From NCBI RefSeq assembly GCF_000005505.3, contig NC_016131.3, forward strand, positions 41,808,855 through 41,872,854: a stretch of DNA of 64,000 nucleotides, given 5' to 3'. This document shows positions 23,273 to 34,353 of this stretch, one piece after another; the first letter of the stretch is position 1, and the number at the start of each line of letters is the position of its first letter. The stretch comes from Brachypodium distachyon. Its lineage: Eukaryota > Streptophyta > Magnoliopsida > Poales > Poaceae. The position numbers and the translations under genes were made by a program. The notes under the pieces were generated by a model, which saw nothing but the letters and a program-made list of their open reading frames with translations, was not told where the DNA came from and searched no databases.

Positions 23273-23863
23273 GACTACAAAAGTGATGCGAACTACTTGA
23301 ATACCCCCATTGAGCACTATAATGCTATGGCCACAATTTTTGGAGCATCTATGGCAACAGGAAAGTTTGCGAAGTCTGGAAATGATCTTTTGAATTCTAT
23401 GGAAGTGCATGACATTGAAGACGAGGACACACCCAATGAAAGTGCTACCGAGGTTAATATGTCACCAAATCAAGGTGACACTTCTCAAACAAATCAAGGT
23501 AAGTCTTCTCATACCAAACCAGCACGGAAGAAGGCAAAGTTAGACCCAAAAAAAGAAGATCCTCTGCTATCCACACTCAAGTTTGGCCTTGAAAGGGTTG
23601 CAACAACGCTTGAGAAGAGTGGTAAAGATCCTGAGGCAATACCAGAAGGTCTTTGGGATGATTTAGCAAGTCTTCTAGAGGGTGACAATCTTTCTCGATT
23701 TATTAATGAGAGTCATCTTGCACACTTGGCCTATCTTGTATGGCACTACTATGCCTATCTTGCTGACAAGCCGAGAACTGCACAGGCCTTTGTCACGCTT
23801 AGCACCAAAAACAAGTTGGTTTGGGTGGCAAAGTATGTCACGGACACCTTCGATAGTATCTAG
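22807..23863 (+). CDS. Myb/SANT-like DNA-binding domain protein, 300 aa
   Basis: Two coding exons: 22807-23118 and 23273-23863, joined in phase 0 across a 154-nt GT-AG intron. The N-terminal ~100 residues carry the plant Myb/SANT-like fold (Myb_DNA-bind_3): WTNSMSAMMLSNLANLV, GFKRVHLNNCAKALNEHF, VSNHLKKWRKVW and GALWDEDTSTILL. The middle (about 150-200) is acidic then Lys-rich (KPARKKAKLDPKK, a likely nuclear signal). The C-terminal part, with LSRFINESHLAHLAYLVW, is helical. Such proteins are abundant in grasses and many derive from the Myb-like helper gene of PIF/Harbinger transposons. No Harbinger transposase lies in the window. The frame is intact, so it could be functional or a recent transposon-derived copy. 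Confidence 0.8.
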
Positions 23864-24750
23864 TATGGTTTGTAGACAAACCTTCTATGTGATGTATGGA
23901 CACATTCCTATGGCTGTTATTTTGGACATGTAAAATGATGTTATTTTGGCCTTGCAAGGTGATGTTGTTAGGGGGCTGATGTTAGACTTGTAAGGTGATG
24001 TTGTCAGGGGGCTGTTATTATGAGCTGTTCTTCTCTATCTGTTTGCATATTATGCTTGATGTATTCTTATGAAAATTATGATGTGGAAAATACAAAGGGG
24101 CTGGCGAATTTTTGTACTGGTGTACAAAACATGTAAAATAGCTATTCCATGCACAGTACATAGGTAACCTCACCGGTGGTAATGCCATTCATACAATCCC
24201 ATTCCATCTTTCCATCCATACACAAAATAGAACCATTTCATTCCGTTCCATCTTCCAAACCAAACAAGATTCACAGTCATTCCATCTCCTCAGGAACCCA
24301 GTGGAACCCCACTCTGGAACCAAACACAGCCTAACACACTTATTATGGATTGGTATTATGGATTGGACGAAGCAGTGGACAGTATAATTATCGGAAAGCT
24401 CATCCGCACTTCACTTACTCATTTACCAATAAAGATTCTCAACCAAACTCAGGCAGTTAATAGTTACAATTTACGAACACATGCTGCTGCTGCTAGGCAA
24501 GGCAGTCTTAGCGCTGAACAGCCATCAGTGCACAGCATGACACCTTTTTCGCCTTCTCTAAAACTAACTGCATAAACACCAAGACTCCTGAACCAGTGGG
24601 TTACATCAACTCTCCGATTCAGAGGCAAAATAACTACTTTACCTAGCTGAAAGCCACAGTTGGTGATGCTTGCTGCACATCACTCTACTTTATCTGGCAA
24701 AGAAGCCTTCAGAGATTTCTACATGCACAGAATGTGCGTTGGAGCCACTG
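23864..24750. other. Convergent 3' flanks of the Myb/SANT-like and SOG1-like genes
   Basis: The 3' region just after the stop contains a short repeat built on GGTGATGTTGTTAGGGGGCTG (23937-24015). CTGGAACCAAACACAGCC near 24313-24330 resembles one end of a hAT/Tourist-type MITE whose other end I could not find. The rest is unremarkable. Confidence 0.45.
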
Positions 24751-27675
24751 TCAGTCAAGCATATTGCCACCAGCCCAAGCTGCCGTGCAACTGTCTTGCG
24801 AAAATTCCTGTAAGGGCACAATTAGCTATCAGTGGGTAGAAAATGCAAATTCAACATATGACATGACGAGTCATGGTTAAGGTATCAAACACATACGATT
24901 TGGCTCAATCGGAAGTCAGCATCTGAGAGGCCCAACTCATGACATTTTTCCAGATCCTGCTTCAAATCCTCTACTGGCAAGTTGGCATAATCAGCTAGTT
25001 TAGGCTTGATCGTATCTTGCTCGTCACCTGAGGTCTGACTCTGAAGAAACTCATCGAGACAAGGCAAGCTTTCTGCCAGTTGTTGAGAAGTTAACAGAAA
25101 CTGGGATTCACCATCCCACCATTTTGGATCTTGTGATGAGGGATTATCTCCATCCTCAGGTTTCTCAGAGGATGGATAGGCAGCATCCTCTTCAGCAGCC
25201 TTTTCTTCCATGGTTATGTCACAATTCCTGCTTTCCTGCATATTAGGTCAAGAAAAAGGCATCACCTTTATAGAATTCTTTATTTTAGTTACCACAAACA
25301 ACTTTATATGGTTTCCATGCTAGCTCAACTTGACTAGTAGTGTATGATGTACATAAAGGAGAAAAAAAACATAAAGAGAAATACAAGCATGAATGTGCAA
25401 CTACCTGATAAGGAAGAGCTTCCGGGTCAGCAGTATGTTCATTGTTATGAAGAACCTCTTGGTTAGTAATACTACAAATATCTTCTTCTCGTTCATCCAG
25501 TGCTGGTTCAGGGAGGTCAGGAAGATCTTCTTCAGCAGCTATAGTTTCCAAAGCATCTGCAGTGGTTAACTCTTGTGCATTCTTCTCCCCAGGCTTAAAT
25601 TGCTGCGGAAAAAATAGTGTATGATGCACATAAAGAAGAAAAGAAACATAAAGAGAAATATAGCAAACATGAATGTGTAACTACCTGATAAGGAAGAGCT
25701 TCCCGGTCAGCGGTATGTTCATTGTTATGAAGAACCTCTTGGTTAGTAATACTGCTAATATGTTCTTCTCCTTGTTCATCCAGGGCTGGTTCAGGGAGGT
25801 CGGGAAGATCTGCTTCAGCGGCTATAGTTTCCAAAGCATCTGCAGTGGTTAACTCTTCTGCATACTTCTCCCCAGGCTTAAATTGTTGCTGAAAAAATAA
25901 TTTGGAGACAACATATTCCCCATTCTGCTCATCCTCCCCCGTCCCTAGATGGTACTGATGCATCACCCAATTAGTCTTCTTGGGCTTCCCCCCTTTAACA
26001 GTACTCATATAAAGCACCATTATTTTCTTACAGCCAAGGTGCTTTCCATCAACCATTACTGGCTTTGTCTTGCCCGTCTTATGCCAGCGAACATCGGCAA
26101 GATCACCAGTGTTTATCCTTCGACGTTTCCTAGTCCCAGTATTGTAGGCTTTATATGTTCTATGGAAGAAGTGTGATACACTTCCATCTTGCTTAAGACC
26201 TAGAAATGTATAAAGTCAACTCAACAGTATCGAAACCAAAGAAAGAAGAGTAGATAAAATAGAGTAAATTCCTAAAAACCACACTTATATAGTCAAAACT
26301 GTCAAAAAAATGCTTAAAGAATGCATTAACCGACCCTATCATTTCATTTACTCCCTCCGATCCATAATAAGTGCCCTGGATTTAGTACAAAGTCGCGTAC
26401 TAAATCCAAGACACTTATTATGGATCGGAGGGAGTACATAACTTCCCACAAAACCCTGCTTATACAAGTAGAAGAAGTGAAATCTTTACTTGAAAAAAAA
26501 GGGAGTAGAGCGTCATATTCAGTTCAGAATTGTAAATTTGCAGTCAGTCATAATAGAGTTGTAGGTTGTTGCTGGGTGACAAGTATTAAGGGATGTAAAT
26601 AAAGTAAAGTAAGAACACATATTGCCAACACCAGCTATACTGACAGAAATGCTGGATCTTGTGTTTGATTTTAAAAGACCAGATAGCAAATTAAAAAATA
26701 ACACAGGACAATTTACTCATATCCGAATTCAAAACATAAAATTGGTCTTCTCTTAGCCATCTTCACTATCAATACTGGGCAATACCATATCAGTGACCAA
26801 AAAGATTGAAACATGTATTCTTTCACTGTATGCAAGATATTTAATATTCCCCAGGCAGGAGGTATCTAGGTACTTTAAATATATAGACTGAAGGGATACC
26901 CGGAAGTTTCTGTGGATGAGTGTAGCAGATACCATCATCTTCCTCAACAGTTGGAATAAATTCATCAATGAATGGGTGAGGTTCAGCACCTGCTTTGTCA
27001 TGTTTTGCCAGCAAATGCGAAAGCAATTCCTGGTCCGATGGATCAAACTTTACACCTTTTGGCAAACCAGGCCATTGGTGAACAACCTGTAATAAAACTC
27101 TTAACTCATCAGGGGGTTACGGTTACATAACACTTCAGTACCTTACTGGACATTACTATTACTAATTAATGTCATTTCGTACTTGGTTTTTGCAAATAAA
27201 TTTCCTTGCAACAAAAACTCAAAGAACTTTAGAAACGAAGCATTCACATTACACTTAATATGGAACAGAAGAACCAGAGAAAGTCATAAAATAGCAAATT
27301 GTAACAACAGGATCCATTCCTGCCTAGGAAGTGACTGCCTTATTAAGATAGATGCATAGAGTAATGCATGAACAAAAATCAGGGTAGCAATAACATTAAT
27401 CAGTTAATATTGAATGTGGAGTTTGTTTATTTAAAGTATGAATCAGCCATACTAACAACAAAATGCAAACGATAGATGTATATACTGTAGCTAGGTATAT
27501 TACATAACAGAAATGCAAATGCACAGCTCTTACATCACTGTTATCAATAATGTGGCTGCACCTTGGGCACTCCTTAGTTGGATTGCTCACCCATTTTTGT
27601 TTACTGAGATCCATTGACCCAGAAACATTTTTTATTTTTGAAGCAATTCTTTGGCTATCAATCAGCCAGGATGTC
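24751..27675 (-). CDS. SOG1-like: SOG1-like NAC transcription factor with a duplicated exon
   Basis: SOG1 (SUPPRESSOR OF GAMMA RESPONSE 1) is the NAC factor that drives the plant DNA-damage response and is activated by ATM phosphorylation at SQ sites. Exons on minus: 27675-27534, 27086-26900, 26199-25685, 25602-25405, 25235-24897, 24807-24751 (stop), all GT-AG and in frame, giving about 478 residues. Motifs: [78 protein letters not shown] and WVMHQYHLG of the NAC domain. The C-terminal region has at least six SQ dipeptides, including SSQD, TSQQ, LSQI and FSQD. The first exon shown starts with the third base of a codon, so a short upstream coding exon (MAG-like) is expected but was not found; the first in-frame ATG is at 27614. 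The fourth exon is a near copy of the end of the third. Confidence 0.88.
25337..25896 (-). repeat. Tandem duplication of exon plus intron in the SOG1-like gene
   Basis: Two copies of a roughly 286-nt unit lie head to tail. Copy 1 covers the end of exon 3 and the intron start (25896-25611); copy 2 covers exon 4 and its intron start (about 25610-25337). Both encode [32 protein letters not shown] and [16 protein letters not shown] and end ALPYQ before a GTAGTT donor. Both introns start GTAGTT(A/G)CACATTCATG and share CATCATACACTA. Confidence 0.9.
26351..26434. mobile_element. Stowaway MITE in a SOG1-like intron
   Basis: An 84-bp near-perfect hairpin running CTCCCTCCGATCCATAATAAG to CTTATTATGGATCGGAGGGAG with TA on both sides (26349-26350, 26435-26436). 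It sits in the intron between coding exons 2 and 3. Confidence 0.9.
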
Positions 27676-29060
27676 CTGCAGATATTATTAATAGTAAAGT
27701 TAAGACAGATGAATATAGAAAAGTTGCTCTACAGCTCTAAAAACATCATCTGAAATTCAATCTCATATTTATGCTCCTAACAACAGCATTAACCAAAACA
27801 AGACCAAGTGTGGGTTACAGCAACATATAACTTCATTAAACAGACCCTGACAATCTTGTTAAGGAACAACCTGACTTAATTTGGAATCTCGCAAGCACAG
27901 CGCCATTACAATCACCTCTCATGCCAATATTGATCAAGCATCACGTTGTCAAAATTCAGCACCAAATTCCACTCCACTTATGACTAGAGGGTACAGTGTA
28001 GTTTTTTCAAAATAAAGCTGTGCTAACCTGAAGACAGTCCAAAAGCAATACTTATTTGAACCCAGGAACCATGACAGTGGTGAAGCTAACGACTAATGAC
28101 AGTTGCTGAAATCACCCTTATATTCAATGCTAGTTGTGTTATAATAGATAAACGTTATGAGTAACCTCATTTTTCCCATTGTCAAGGGTGAAAAAGATGG
28201 CATCTGAAAAGTTTAGACAGGAATTTGGAGTCAAAGTGAAACAATAAATGCCCTGTTTGAATTAAGACTTCCACTCTTCCTTCCTGCCAGATGCTTACGT
28301 TCTCTATATTTGCTACAGAACAAAGTGCACGTGCACGGCTACCCAGAAATAGAAAGAAATGCCGCCTCCTTTCAACAAAGATCAATGCAGAAACGTCATT
28401 TTTCTGCCAGACGATCTCAAACTTAACTGCAATGCTACAAACTACTGACGCAATCCAACCATCGCCGCTACAGCATCCAAACATCCCGCATTTCAGGTAG
28501 ATCCGCAGTATAAACGGCTTACACCCACGTAACCGAGCCGCGATACCACAGACGGTCACGCGATCCTAGCACGAGGCTTTTATCCCATTTCAGGTAGAAC
28601 AAAGACGGCACCTTTCGAAACAAACCAATAACAAAACGCTGAACCCTTAACAAAAAACGATATCCCATAACTCCCACGCCCAAATCGTGCATCCAATCGC
28701 AAACTTTGGTGATCCGTGAGGTCTCCAGTCCCAAAGAGACGCCTCCTTTCAATACAGCCCGAGCTCAACCCTCAAAAGGGGAGGGGGAAAAAAGAAGACA
28801 GCTCCCTTCCCGACTTAGACAGATCGCATTCCCCGACGGCGAGTCGAATCATCGGAGGAGCACAGCGCGGGTAAAGGGCTGCAGGAGTTATATAGGAGGG
28901 GCAACGCACCCGGTCATGGCGGCGGCCGCGTCCCCGGCAACAGGCCGCGGATTCCTAGGGTTCCGGCAGGGGCGGCGTCGGAGGTTGAAGTGGAGAGTGG
29001 GTGGGCCGGTGGGGTGGGTTATGTTTTTTTTTAATCGGAGTTGACCCAGTTCACGTGGTA
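27676..29060 (-). other. 5' leader and intron region of the SOG1-like gene
   Basis: The sequence upstream of the first recognised exon should hold a short first coding exon, leader intron and promoter. Minus-strand AACCCTAGGAATCC near 28960 has the look of a plant 5' leader. A short upstream frame starting MTGCVAPP near 28916 could be a uORF. No ATGGCNGG-GT first exon was found by eye. Confidence 0.4.
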
Positions 29061-29177
29061 TGAACCCTGGGTCGACACGGTTCACTTATAGAAGAACGTT
29101 ATCCATCCGATAGAACTATGGACGTTCGAGATGATTCGTTATGCGTGCTCCGGATCTATACAAATTGGGGATTCGGC

Positions 29178-30227
29178 GTGCCGCGTGGGTCCTTCTTGAC
29201 TCCAGGGAGTTCACTTGGTCTTCGGTCCATTTGAAGACCACGCACAATGAGCAACGACAGCTTCGATGTAACAAGCTGTTACTTTCTCTCATCTTTATTT
29301 TGTTTTTTTTTTCTAATTGATCCACGTGTCATTTTTTTCATTCTTGTTACCCGTGCGCAGCTGTTACTTCTGCAAGTAATTAGTATTAGCTTTTTTTTTC
29401 ATCTCTCCGTCACGTAGGACTAGTACATGCTTGTACCTCGTGTTGGAGATGCCTAATATTGGACTGCAACGAGTTAAAAGAAAAAAAAAGACTGTTTTTC
29501 TTCCCTTAAGAAAAAAAAACTGTTTTTCTAAAGTTAAAAAGTTTCAGAAAAGACTATACGGTAAAACTCTTCCGCGACGCTCCGCTCCGGGTGGACGTTT
29601 TGGAGACAGTCACGCGTGGGGCCCACCTCCACTGCCTTATCCTCTTCCTTTCCCCTCTCTCTCTCCATTATCTCCTTCCTTCCCTCGTCTATTCTCCCGA
29701 GCGGCCATTTCTCGTCTCCCTCTCTCTTCGCGTACGAGCAGCAGGCGGCGGCGACGGGGCGGGCTGCGGTGGCGACGTCAGAGGCGAGCCGTGGCCGAGC
29801 CGGAGCCGGCAGCGACGGCGGAGGCGAGGAGGTGACAAAATCCGACAAGATAAGCCCTCCATGACCAAGTTAGGGTTAGGGGGGGGGGGGTGGTGGCGGG
29901 GGCAGGGCGGGGCGGCGAGGCGTCGCCGGAGCGCTTCGGCCGCGGGTGGCGGGGGAACCCTGGTTGGGCCAGGGCCGGCCGGCGGGCTGCTTGGCGGCGG
30001 CTCTCCTCTTTCCGTTGCATTTGTCCACCTGGTCGGAACAACTGGTCAGAATTCGACCGCCCCGGGCGGTCATCCGCCAATTAGCCCTCCCTAAGACTAT
30101 AGATGTATATGTTTGAATCTTTCAAGTGTAAAAGTACATAAATCTTTCAAGTGCCAGTGCCGCGTGGGTCCTTCTTGGCTCTAGGCAGTTGACTTTGGTA
30201 TTCCGTTCATTTGAAGACCATCGAGGA
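29178..30227 (+). repeat. Pair of 65-bp direct repeats about 980 bp apart
   Basis: GTGCCGCGTGGGTCCTTCTT followed by CCATTTGAAGACCA occurs at 29178-29242 and again at 30159-30224 with about 85% identity by eye. This suggests a local duplication, or flanks of an insertion that occupies 29245-30158. Confidence 0.6.
29245..30158. other. GC-rich block, promoter or exon remnant, no recognisable gene
   Basis: 29560-30090 is GC-rich with a pyrimidine-rich CCTCTCTCTCTCC stretch near 29655 and overlapping Arg/Gly/Ser-rich open frames (up to 167 codons on plus). It looks like the leader and first exon of a cereal gene, but no splice-connected exons or conserved domain were found. Confidence 0.35.
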
Positions 30228-31984
30228 GTACTACTTTTGTCCAATCTTTCTTAAAGTTTGAACAAGCTTATAGTAAAATATCAAGTCTCAAACAGGGAAA
30301 TTCCCGTTTGCACTAGGGTGCGATGGCACCCCAAATCTTGGCCGGTGCTGACTGTTTGAGATTCGGGAGCACGTTTGTATTTGGATCCGTATGTCAATTT
30401 GATTATGTATTCTTCAATTGCGTGGGACCCGCCATGTAAGTTGCTCTGCCACCACCACCCTCTCTTTCTGCCCCACCTCTCCCTCTCTCTCATTGCTCTC
30501 TCCCTACCTCTCTCTCTCCCCACCCGACTAGATCAGCAAGAATGACGCGGCCATCTCGATTCGATTCGATCGACTCCCATCTCCACCAGCATGATTTTTT
30601 TTCTATGATACTTCCATACCCAGAGTCACGTGCGTGTCGAAAGAGAAAATATTTAGAGCAAACGAAGAAATAGGGTTATTTGTTGTTCAATCCTATTATT
30701 GTGGTCCGATGAAGTTTGTGCTACAAAGCGGTTAGAGGTCTGACTCAAGGTCACGGAGACGAGGGTTGCCGGAGCGGGGCTTGACTTCCGATCATGGAGG
30801 CGGCGGTGGTTGGGCGCATGGTCCTAGCTCATGGTTGGTTCAGCTGCGATTGCCAGTCATGAAGCCTAGCTCGCAACCTCCTAGGAAACGGTGGCTCAAC
30901 ACCTTTTTCATTCAGCTAGACCCTAGGGCCATTGACATTGTGCCCGCGACTTGGTCGGCAACATTATGCGACAAAAATCCATGACGTGGGTGAAAAAAAA
31001 TCACTTGCAAAACCAAAATCTAGATGCGACATCAGTTATGTTTTCGTCTGACATGTGGACCCAAAGGCTAGGTGGCAGTCATGTCATGCGGCCGGAGTTG
31101 TGCATACAGGCGAGGACCTGGGATGAATCACTTAACAAACAATGAGAACCTAAACGTGCATTTTCAAATATTAGGGACCTACTTGACACCTTCGCGAAGA
31201 AATAGAGACCTCGAGTACATTTTAGCCTTCTTTTTAACAATTAGATTAGAATTGTACCGCCACAATGCAGAACTGGGAGAGTGGAAACTGAAAGGGGAGC
31301 CTCCTGGCTCCTGGTTCCTGGACGACCGCGCGCGCCTGCCAGCTGCCCGCTACCCATGTTACTTGCTCCTTCAGTTCATCGGGCTTCAGGCAACTCAGCG
31401 ACCACGACGCATGTATGTACGAGCGCTCCTTCGCTGACGGCAGGGCCTGGGCGAGTCTCGCGCTGGGTGCACCGAGGCCATGCTATTCGAGTGGGGGCTC
31501 TACCAACCACGTGAATTCAGGCGAGCACATGCGATGGTAATGGCAACTACTAGCGCCGTAGAGGTAGAGGGACACCACCGGGGAGAGGCCGGTCCACCGT
31601 TTCTCCCATAACGGAACGCCAGCGCCGGGCGCAGGCGCAGCTCGTCGACGGAAAGGTACGCCGTGGTCCCATGGCTGCTGATATTGACCTGCACTATTCC
31701 ATTCTGAGCCGGTGCACATGATATTTTCTCGACTTTTTTTTTTCTTCCGTGACGCCCTTTCCACGATGGACCCCAGTGATCCCCATGCACACATCGCTGC
31801 ATGTGCCATGTGCTGTGCGATCTACCGGACCTAAACAAAGCATTAGGATATGACCACTTAGGAAAAAAAATGTAATTAAAAGGACCGCTGATATATCGTA
31901 TCAGGCTTTCAGCTTTATCTTTACTTTTGGTTTGATGAAGTTCACCGCATGCAGGTTCTGTTTGAAGATCTTCCAGTTAGTGTT
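30228..31984. other. Unassigned intergenic sequence
   Basis: Mostly AT-rich with simple CTCTCT tracts near 30460-30520. A GC-rich stretch at 31480-31840 has minus-strand frames such as LRPALAFRYGRNGGPASP that look coding-like but have no recognisable domain. Confidence 0.35.
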
Positions 31985-31991
31985 TAATTAA

Positions 31992-32130
31992 GGGATCCTT
32001 TAAGGTTGTGCCCAATCCCCACAAAACCAGGGGGAATGGCAGGGATTGAGAGGAAATTTAGTTCATTTCCCTTCAATCTCTCCCAATCTTCCTCAATCCA
32101 AGGGCAATTTCTGAAAAAACGAACGAGCCC
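31992..32130. mobile_element. Short MITE-like element
   Basis: A 139-bp segment starts GGGATCCTT and ends AACGAGCCC (imperfect inverted ends) and is flanked by a 7-bp direct repeat TAATTAA at 31985-31991 and 32131-32137. The 7-8 bp flank would fit a hAT-type MITE. It lies about 390 bp upstream of the GASA start codon. Confidence 0.45.
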
Positions 32131-32407
32131 TAATTAAAGCCATGAAACCAAGAATGGTTTTGTGTTAGTTTTTATCCTGCGCCTTTTAGGCAACGAGTTC
32201 ACCGTCATTTGCAAACAGCAGTAAATGCAAAAGCAAGAGCCGCCGCGGTGCGCTGCAAGCCTGCAACGCGTAGCTCACCTTTGTCTGAGCACCCCCACTG
32301 GCGCATCACATGCCGGGAGGAGAAACATACCGGCCCGTCCTCTCCACAGCACACTGCAATAACTGCTCACCCCTCTCTCATCACCCACCATCTCCCTCCT
32401 GCCCTAC

Positions 32408-32414
32408 ATATATA
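32408..32414 (+). promoter_or_regulatory. Probable TATA box of the GASA gene
   Basis: ATATATA in the context CCCTACATATATACC lies 106-112 bp upstream of the start codon, a normal distance for a cereal promoter with a leader of about 80 nt. Confidence 0.55.
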
Positions 32415-32519
32415 CCTCAGCCCATTCATTCTTTTGCCACCAAAATATCTCGAGTCCCCAATTCACATTGCTTTCCCAGCTCAAGCACACGGGGAAGAGA
32501 AGCGAGCAATAGCACTGAG

Positions 32520-33022
32520 ATGGCCAAGATCTCCTTCCTCCTCCTGGCGCTCCTCCTGATCGCCATTGCATTCCCCGTGGTAAGCCCATTTCACCTTCAG
32601 GCTAACTTCAGCTCTTGCGAGTTGTGACTTGTCCATGCATACATGTATGCTCACTGACCAGTCTTCTCATTTCGGTTGTGGCAGGAGGTGATGGGAGCGG
32701 GAGGCGGCGGCAAGCTCAAGCCATGGCGTACGTAGTACTTCTCCTTTCTGCTTAATTTCAATTTTTGGAGACAATGTTGGCTCTTCCTTAGAAAAGCTGA
32801 TCCCCCCCCCCCCCTTCTTTTTTTGGGCGTGTATGTGCAGAGTGCTCGTCCAAGTGCTCATCGAGGTGCTCGGGGACGCAGTACAAGAAGGCGTGCCTGA
32901 CCTTCTGCAACAAGTGCTGCGCCACATGCCTGTGCGTGCCTCCGGGCACCTACGGCAACAAGGGGGCCTGCCCCTGCTACAACAACTGGAAGACCAAGGA
33001 GGGAGGCCCCAAGTGCCCCTAG
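32520..33022 (+). CDS. GASA/snakin family secreted cysteine-rich peptide, 94 aa
   Basis: GASA proteins are small secreted peptides regulated by gibberellin that act in growth, redox balance and defence. Three exons: 32520-32579, 32685-32727, 32841-33022 (stop 33020-33022), with phases that join correctly. Residues 1-20 are a hydrophobic signal peptide (MAKISFLLLALLLIAIAFPV). A short Gly-rich spacer (EVMGAGGGGKLKPW) follows. The C-terminal 60 residues hold exactly twelve cysteines in the family order, with CLTFCNKCCATCLCVPPGTY and CYNNWKTKEGGPKCP conserved. All features of an intact gene are present. The second intron contains a C homopolymer followed by a T-rich tract near 32803-32825, which also forms the polypyrimidine stretch before the acceptor. 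Confidence 0.95.
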
Positions 33023-33344
33023 ATTGATTTTGCTCATCGCGTGGTTCATGATCATTCCTTGGTTGTGCTGTACTAGATCTGATCTGGTTATGCTGTGTGC
33101 GTGCCCCTGGCTACAGGGATGTTAAACACTGAAACTATTGAGAAGGGAGAGCGAGGATTCGTTACATGTGAATTCCCCTCCTATTTATCTGTGGTGGAGT
33201 AATTCCTAATTTAATTTGCTATTTTAGTGTCCAAGTATAATTCAGCGTTTCCCTAGATGCGAAGGAACGAAGACATTAGCACATGTCTGGGACCTATCAA
33301 GCGGCAGATTTGCCTTGTTTGGTTCTGATTTAAGTTTACTGCTA

Positions 33345-33454
33345 CCTCCGGACGGAATTATTTGTCTAAATATTACGTGTATATAGACGCTTTTTACACA
33401 TAGATACATACGTATTTGGGCAAATTTGAGACAAACAATACCAGTCGGAGGGAG
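33345..33454. mobile_element. Stowaway-type MITE downstream of the GASA gene
   Basis: A 110-bp element starts CCTCCGGACGGAATTATTTG and ends CAGTCGGAGGGAG with TA at both flanks. Internal arms (TTTGTCTAAAT...; ...TTTGAGACAAA) pair. It resembles the abundant Thalos-like Stowaway group of Triticeae. Confidence 0.75.
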
Positions 33455-34344
33455 TAATAAAGTTAACCTATATCTTAAAACATTTTTAATCTAGGTTATG
33501 TTGGAATTTTGGTATTGGCCCAAGGCCCAAGGCCCAAGCCCAGCCCAACAATATATTTCAGAAAATCTCAGACTCATTAGGTGGTGGCATTCTTATCCGA
33601 ACATTAGGTGGTGGCATGAAGATGTGAGATTTAGCTCCACCTTACCGGTAGAGAGATCCATCTTACTCCTAGAGAGAATGTGAGGTTAGTCTCAACTCAA
33701 TAACCACACACTAGCTTGAGCTCACACAACCTAATCTCTAGACTTCATAAGGACGGTTCGATTCAAGGTACCTACAAAAATGATGTAAGAACAAGAGAGG
33801 CACATGAGCTAGTTGAGAGGGAAAGAGAAATTCTCAGAAAAAAAAAGACTTTATACGATACCACGTAGTCAAGATAAGGATAGTGGTTTGTTGTAACTCT
33901 TATTATAGTAGGGATAATTCCAAGCATCCTTATTCTAAGGGCCGCGGTAACGACGACACTAGTAGGCAAAAAAAAATTTGAGGGAATGACAATGATTTTT
34001 TGGAGACTTGAGTTTTGAATTTACACAAGTTTACTGGTGCGTCAAAAGAAATGGTGTAAGGAAGAGGCCAAGACTAGTACACCACGCCAGTTGAGTAGCC
34101 AGCGTTAATCCAGGGTGGTCCAATTGAAAGAATTTTTCGCCATAGTGTTAATTTAAAATTTAAGTTAGGCTACAAAATTTCAAATTGAGCCGAAATGGTA
34201 GGATATAGGCATAAAGCAAAATCCCACCACGCCAGCCACTTTTTTTTTCTCTCTTCCCGAAAGCTGCTTTTCTCACGGATGCATTGTGTATATACTTCGT
34301 TTCTACGTCAACCTCTAAAATTTCAAGTCAAATTATGAGCAGAA
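33455..34344. other. Unassigned sequence, possibly an old LTR fragment
   Basis: TGTTGGAATTTTGG at 33499 looks like the start of an LTR. It is followed by a triple GGCCCAA repeat and two copies of CATTAGGTGGTGGCAT (near 33569 and 33601). No matching CA end with a target duplication was found, so the identity is open. The remainder holds no gene. Confidence 0.3.
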
Positions 34345-34353
34345 TTTTTGAAA

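Noticed and set aside
32803..32825. A C/T homopolymer as an assembly error or regulatory site in the GASA gene
   Set aside because: It lies in an intron just before a normal acceptor and does not affect the reading frame.
33499..33690. A solo LTR starting TGTTGGAATTTTGG with GGTTA flanks
   Set aside because: GGTTA recurs near 33684, but the segment before it ends GA rather than CA, and no other end fits; left as an unassigned fragment.
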